Source of the DNA: an uncultured Tenacibaculum sp.
GTDB lineage: Bacteria; Bacteroidota; Bacteroidia; Flavobacteriales; Flavobacteriaceae
Length of the DNA stretch: 64,000 bases
Direction: 5' to 3'
NCBI GenBank assembly: GCA_947497895.1
Contig: CANMIL010000010.1
Location: 124,001-188,000 of the forward strand
Every line of letters begins with the position of its first letter. The stretch's first letter is position 1. The translations under genes and the position numbers were made by a program. The notes under the pieces were generated by a model. It was not told the DNA's origin, made no database searches, and saw only the letters and a list, made by a program, of their open reading frames with translations. Shown piece after piece: positions 61,227 to 64,000 of the stretch.

Positions 61227-61264
61227 AATCGTCATTCTTCCCTGAGTGACGATTTTTTTTTCTT
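61227..61264 (+). terminator. Intrinsic terminator after asnS
   Basis: AATCGTCA / TGACGATT stem with a 12-base loop, then a long run of T. Confidence 0.85.
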
Positions 61265-61284
61265 GAATTCATATATTTGTAACT

Positions 61285-62748
61285 ATGTTAAAACAAAGTT
61301 TACATCAAAAATTACTACAAAAACTATCTCCTCAGCAAATTCAGCTGATGAAACTCATTCAATTACCCACTCAGGCCTTCGAAGAACGCTTAAAACAGGA
61401 AATTGAAGAAAACCCCGCTTTGGATACTGGAAAAGAAGATAATGACAACTTTGAAGACACTTATTCAAATGACTCGGAGTATGATGATTCAGGAAATGAA
61501 AAGATAGATACCGATGACATTAACATAGATGAGTATTTGAGTGATGATGAATACCCAAGCTATAAAACTCAAGCCAATAATTATTCCTCAGATGATGATG
61601 ATAAACAAGTTCCATATGCTGCCGGAACTTCTTTTCACCAATCATTAAAAAACCAATTGAATACTTTCAGAATGGACGATAATGAACGTGCCATTGCTGA
61701 GTTTTTAGTTGGAAGTATTGATGATAGTGGATATATAAGACGCGAAATAATCGACTTAGTAGACGATCTTGCCTTTACACAGAACATTTTTACAACTGAA
61801 GAAAAGGTAGTTGAAATTTTAACTAAGGTAGTTCAGAATTTGGACCCAATTGGTGTTGGTGCGCTAAATTTAAAAGATTGTTTAATTATTCAGTTAAAAG
61901 CAAAACCAGAAAAAGAGTGTAGAACGCTCGCGATTAAAATTCTAGAAGACTCTTTTGATCATTTTGTTAAGAAACATTACAAGAAACTACTTGAAAAATT
62001 CGATTTAACAGAAGAGAAGTTGAAGGAAGTAGTCACTGAAATTAGCAAACTTAATCCGAAACCTGGAAGTTCTTATGATGGAAATAATAAAATTGCTGAA
62101 CAAATTGTTCCCGATTTTACCATCAGAATTATCGAAGGAAATTTGGAACTAACGTTAAACGCACGAAATGCTCCAGAATTAAAAGTTTCTAGAGAATACA
62201 ACAATATGCTTAAAGGGTATCAGGATTCTAAAGATAAAACTAAAGCTCAGAAAGATGCTGTAATGTTTATCAAACAGAAACTAGATGCAGCAAAATGGTT
62301 CATTGATGCTATAAAACAACGTCAGCAAACCCTTTTGATTACTATGAATTCAATCATGCATTATCAGCAAGAATACTTTTTAACAGGTGATGAACGAAAG
62401 TTGAAACCTATGATTCTTAAAGATATTGCTGATGAGATTAACATGGATGTCTCAACAGTATCAAGAGTTGCGAATAGTAAATATGTATCGACTCCATATG
62501 GTACAAAATTAATTAAGGAATTCTTCTCTGAATCTATGAAAAATGATCAAGGAGAAGACGTATCTACAAGAGAGATCAAAAAAATACTGGAAACCGTTAT
62601 TTTGGAGGAAGATAAAAAGAAACCTCTTACGGATGAAAAACTTTCTAAATTATTGAAAGAAAAGGGATATCCAATAGCAAGACGTACTGTTGCAAAATAT
62701 AGAGAACAATTGGACATACCCGTTGCTCGTTTAAGGAAAGAAATTTAA
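61285..62748 (+). CDS. rpoN: RNA polymerase sigma-54 factor
   Basis: 487 residues. Region I starts LKQSLHQKLLQKLSPQQIQL and continues MKLIQLPTQAFEERLKQEIE with ENPAL; an acidic linker (region II, rich in D, E, N, S at about 50-115) follows, then the core-binding domain, and region III with the DNA-binding HTH (MDVSTVSRVANSKYVSTPYG) and the RpoN box ARRTVAKYREQL near the C terminus. It directs RNA polymerase to -24/-12 promoters and needs AAA+ activators. Length is usual for Bacteroidota. Its TAA stop and the next ATG overlap by 1 bp. Confidence 0.98.
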   Translation: MLKQSLHQKLLQKLSPQQIQLMKLIQLPTQAFEERLKQEIEENPALDTGKEDNDNFEDTYSNDSEYDDSGNEKIDTDDINIDEYLSDDEYPSYKTQANNYSSDDDDKQVPYAAGTSFHQSLKNQLNTFRMDDNERAIAEFLVGSIDDSGYIRREIIDLVDDLAFTQNIFTTEEKVVEILTKVVQNLDPIGVGALNLKDCLIIQLKAKPEKECRTLAIKILEDSFDHFVKKHYKKLLEKFDLTEEKLKEVVTEISKLNPKPGSSYDGNNKIAEQIVPDFTIRIIEGNLELTLNARNAPELKVSREYNNMLKGYQDSKDKTKAQKDAVMFIKQKLDAAKWFIDAIKQRQQTLLITMNSIMHYQQEYFLTGDERKLKPMILKDIADEINMDVSTVSRVANSKYVSTPYGTKLIKEFFSESMKNDQGEDVSTREIKKILETVILEEDKKKPLTDEKLSKLLKEKGYPIARRTVAKYREQLDIPVARLRKEI

Positions 62749-63347
62749 TGAAATTGCATAAGTTCATATCAGCAATTTTACACCCTATTGTCATGCCTAC
62801 AATAGGTATATTTCTGTATTTCTTACTATCGCCGATACGACTTAATAAAGATCAAAAGCTAACTGTATTAGCCATCGTTTTTATCGCGACCTACATAATA
62901 CCGCTGCTACTTTTAGTATTCTTAAAATCTGTAGGATATATCAAATCCTACCAAGTATTTAGTATAAAAGAACGGAAAGTACCTTTATTTTTCATGATAA
63001 CGTTACTGTTTTTTCTGGCAGAACTATTTAGAAAATTAACTATTGTTAAAGATTTGAGTTATCTTTTTTACGGAATTGTATTAGGCTTAATTATCACCTA
63101 CCTCCTATTTTTTACGAAACTAAAATCTAGTTTGCATTTGCTTTCCATAGGAGGTGCTGTTGGTTACTTCATAATTTTCCAGCAAATTCACGATGTAAAC
63201 ATCATGCCTGTTATTATCATTTTTATCTTACTTTCGGGAATTTTAGGTAGCTCAAGATTGTACTTGAAAGCACATACTCCGAGAGAAGTATATACAGGCT
63301 TTTTTATTGGTTTTCTATGCCAATTTGCAGTGTATTACCTATTATAA
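62748..63347 (+). CDS. PAP2-like integral membrane protein
   Basis: 199 residues with about six TM helices. The last region GSSRLYLKAHTPREVYTGFF resembles the PAP2 pattern S-R-x-x-x-x-x-H-T-x-x-x-V-x-x-G, in which Arg and His hold the phosphate; the first PAP2 motif (K-x6-R-P) is not clear, with only KERKVP near residue 75. It may be a degenerate phosphatidic-acid-phosphatase-like protein. It overlaps rpoN by 1 bp (translational coupling) and overlaps the convergent PorT-like gene by 6 bp. Confidence 0.72.
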   Translation: MKLHKFISAILHPIVMPTIGIFLYFLLSPIRLNKDQKLTVLAIVFIATYIIPLLLLVFLKSVGYIKSYQVFSIKERKVPLFFMITLLFFLAELFRKLTIVKDLSYLFYGIVLGLIITYLLFFTKLKSSLHLLSIGGAVGYFIIFQQIHDVNIMPVIIIFILLSGILGSSRLYLKAHTPREVYTGFFIGFLCQFAVYYLL

Positions 63348-64000
63348 AATATAAAAGCTTAAACCTAGCTTAAACACCTTCGTATCAATCGTTGCTCCAT
63401 TTAAAATTGCTGTAGATTTAAAAATAGGAGTTAGCCCGTAATACAAATGAAAATTAAATGTGCCATATCCTGCAGCAAGTGTTAACCCAACTTGAAACCT
63501 ATTATAAAAATCAACATCGGTAATAGGTACTGCTACATTGTTATTTTGGTATGTCAACCTACTACTCAAGTTGTACGTTAGCTTCACCCCAGAGTAAACT
63601 CTCCAAAAAGAATAGGTTTTTGAATCAGAAGTTCTCAATCGAAATTGTATCGGCATTTCTAAATTATGAAGACTCAATTTATTATCAGTAGAATTGGTTA
63701 ACTCAAAGCTGTATCCGTTTCCATCTTCAGCGACTTTTAAACTATGACTAAAAGAATCATAACCGTAACCAACCCCCACTCCAAATGCCACTCTTCCACT
63801 CTTTACTAATGAAATATCACGAATATAACCCGCAGAGATACCATAAGAAAAGCTACTGGCTTTACTATCTTTTGGTTGTTTTCTAAGTACGTTATAAGTA
63901 AAATCAAGATAGATTTGATCTTCCAAATATTTATCTCCAAGTTGCAAAGAGTCTTTCTGAGCATTTATACTTAAAGTAAATAGTAATACTGTTAGCACGT
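63342..64000 (-). CDS. PorT-like outer-membrane beta-barrel protein, 5' end outside the window
   Basis: At least 219 codons on the minus strand, running off the right edge. The visible start VLTVLLFTLSINAQK is the end of a signal peptide; the true ATG must lie beyond 64000 because the first candidate start, a GTG at 63998, cuts into the signal. The rest alternates strands with glycine and aromatic residues (FSYGISAGYIRDISL, then GRVAFGVGVGYGYDSFSH), ending in the barrel-like GLSFYIL. PorT proteins are linked to type IX secretion in Bacteroidota, and the barrel of about 200 residues fits that family, though other porin-family proteins are also possible. Confidence 0.65.
   Translation of the reverse strand, partial: VLTVLLFTLSINAQKDSLQLGDKYLEDQIYLDFTYNVLRKQPKDSKASSFSYGISAGYIRDISLVKSGRVAFGVGVGYGYDSFSHSLKVAEDGNGYSFELTNSTDNKLSLHNLEMPIQFRLRTSDSKTYSFWRVYSGVKLTYNLSSRLTYQNNNVAVPITDVDFYNRFQVGLTLAAGYGTFNFHLYYGLTPIFKSTAILNGATIDTKVFKLGLSFYIL

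Noticed and set aside
1..64000. Insertion sequences, prophage genes, integrase or CRISPR arrays
   Set aside because: No transposase, integrase, terminase, capsid, Cas protein or regularly spaced repeat was seen on either strand.

Overview
The window looks like chromosomal DNA from a member of the Flavobacteriaceae (Bacteroidota). The DNA is AT-rich, most genes lack a clear Shine-Dalgarno sequence, and several genes are preceded by the Bacteroidota promoter pattern TTTG-N18/19-TAnnTTTG (for example before rplM and asnS). The gene content fits as well: a SusC/SusD pair, a GSCFA protein, a PF12902 ferritin-like protein, small Flavobacteria-type hypothetical proteins and a PorT-like barrel. I see no IS element, prophage, CRISPR array, tRNA or rRNA. 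The genus cannot be fixed from the sequence; something near Tenacibaculum is only a guess.

Layout. 1-8343 (+): the end of an RND adaptor, an RND efflux pump, a META-domain lipoprotein, a 6-TM ion channel, and a very large phosphoesterase / kinase-like / Omp85-barrel protein, all tightly packed. 8380-13140: a SMI1/KNR4-type protein, a DUF423 protein, a propeller-like lipoprotein, then about 1.1 kb without a protein gene but full of RNA-type hairpins and terminators, then two unrecognised or weakly recognised proteins. 13453-16618 (-): an envelope operon of M23 peptidase, MerR regulator, LemA and two TPM proteins. 16773-21615 (+): alaS, two unknown proteins and a GSCFA protein. 21822-22031: a small peptide precursor with a double-glycine leader. 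22099-25059: rhodanese and aromatic amino acid hydroxylase on the minus strand, M48 peptidase on the plus strand. 25099-27511 (-): a DCC/HTTM gene set and small secreted unknowns. 27900-28500 (+): two paralogous tiny membrane proteins. 28561-34792: a susCD operon with a divergent membrane-spanning one-component regulator. 34912-38600 (+): gpmI, a thioredoxin-like lipoprotein, map and a methyltransferase.

38835-46709 (+) is the most unusual region. It is a compact, co-directional cluster of a phospholipase-D-fold protein, an unknown 175-aa protein, a GMC flavoprotein with a CX5CX2C motif, a stand-alone VioB-type ferritin-like protein, an unknown 142-aa protein and a DyP-type peroxidase, followed by an SRPBCC protein and a cupin. 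The flavoprotein could make H2O2 that the peroxidase uses, and PF12902 proteins are linked to oxidative coupling of imines, so this may be an uncharacterised cytoplasmic oxidative pathway. The substrate cannot be read from the sequence.

46802-63347 is mostly housekeeping: a TMEM175-like channel, an O-antigen-ligase-like protein with a TPR tail, ApbE, an OmpA-like lipoprotein, a DUF5694-like protein, then rplM-rpsI-rpsB-tsf, pyrH-frr, an MMPL/RND exporter, asnS, and rpoN with a PAP2-like membrane protein. A PorT-like outer-membrane barrel gene runs off the right edge on the minus strand. Intrinsic terminators, several of them bidirectional, separate most of these units.
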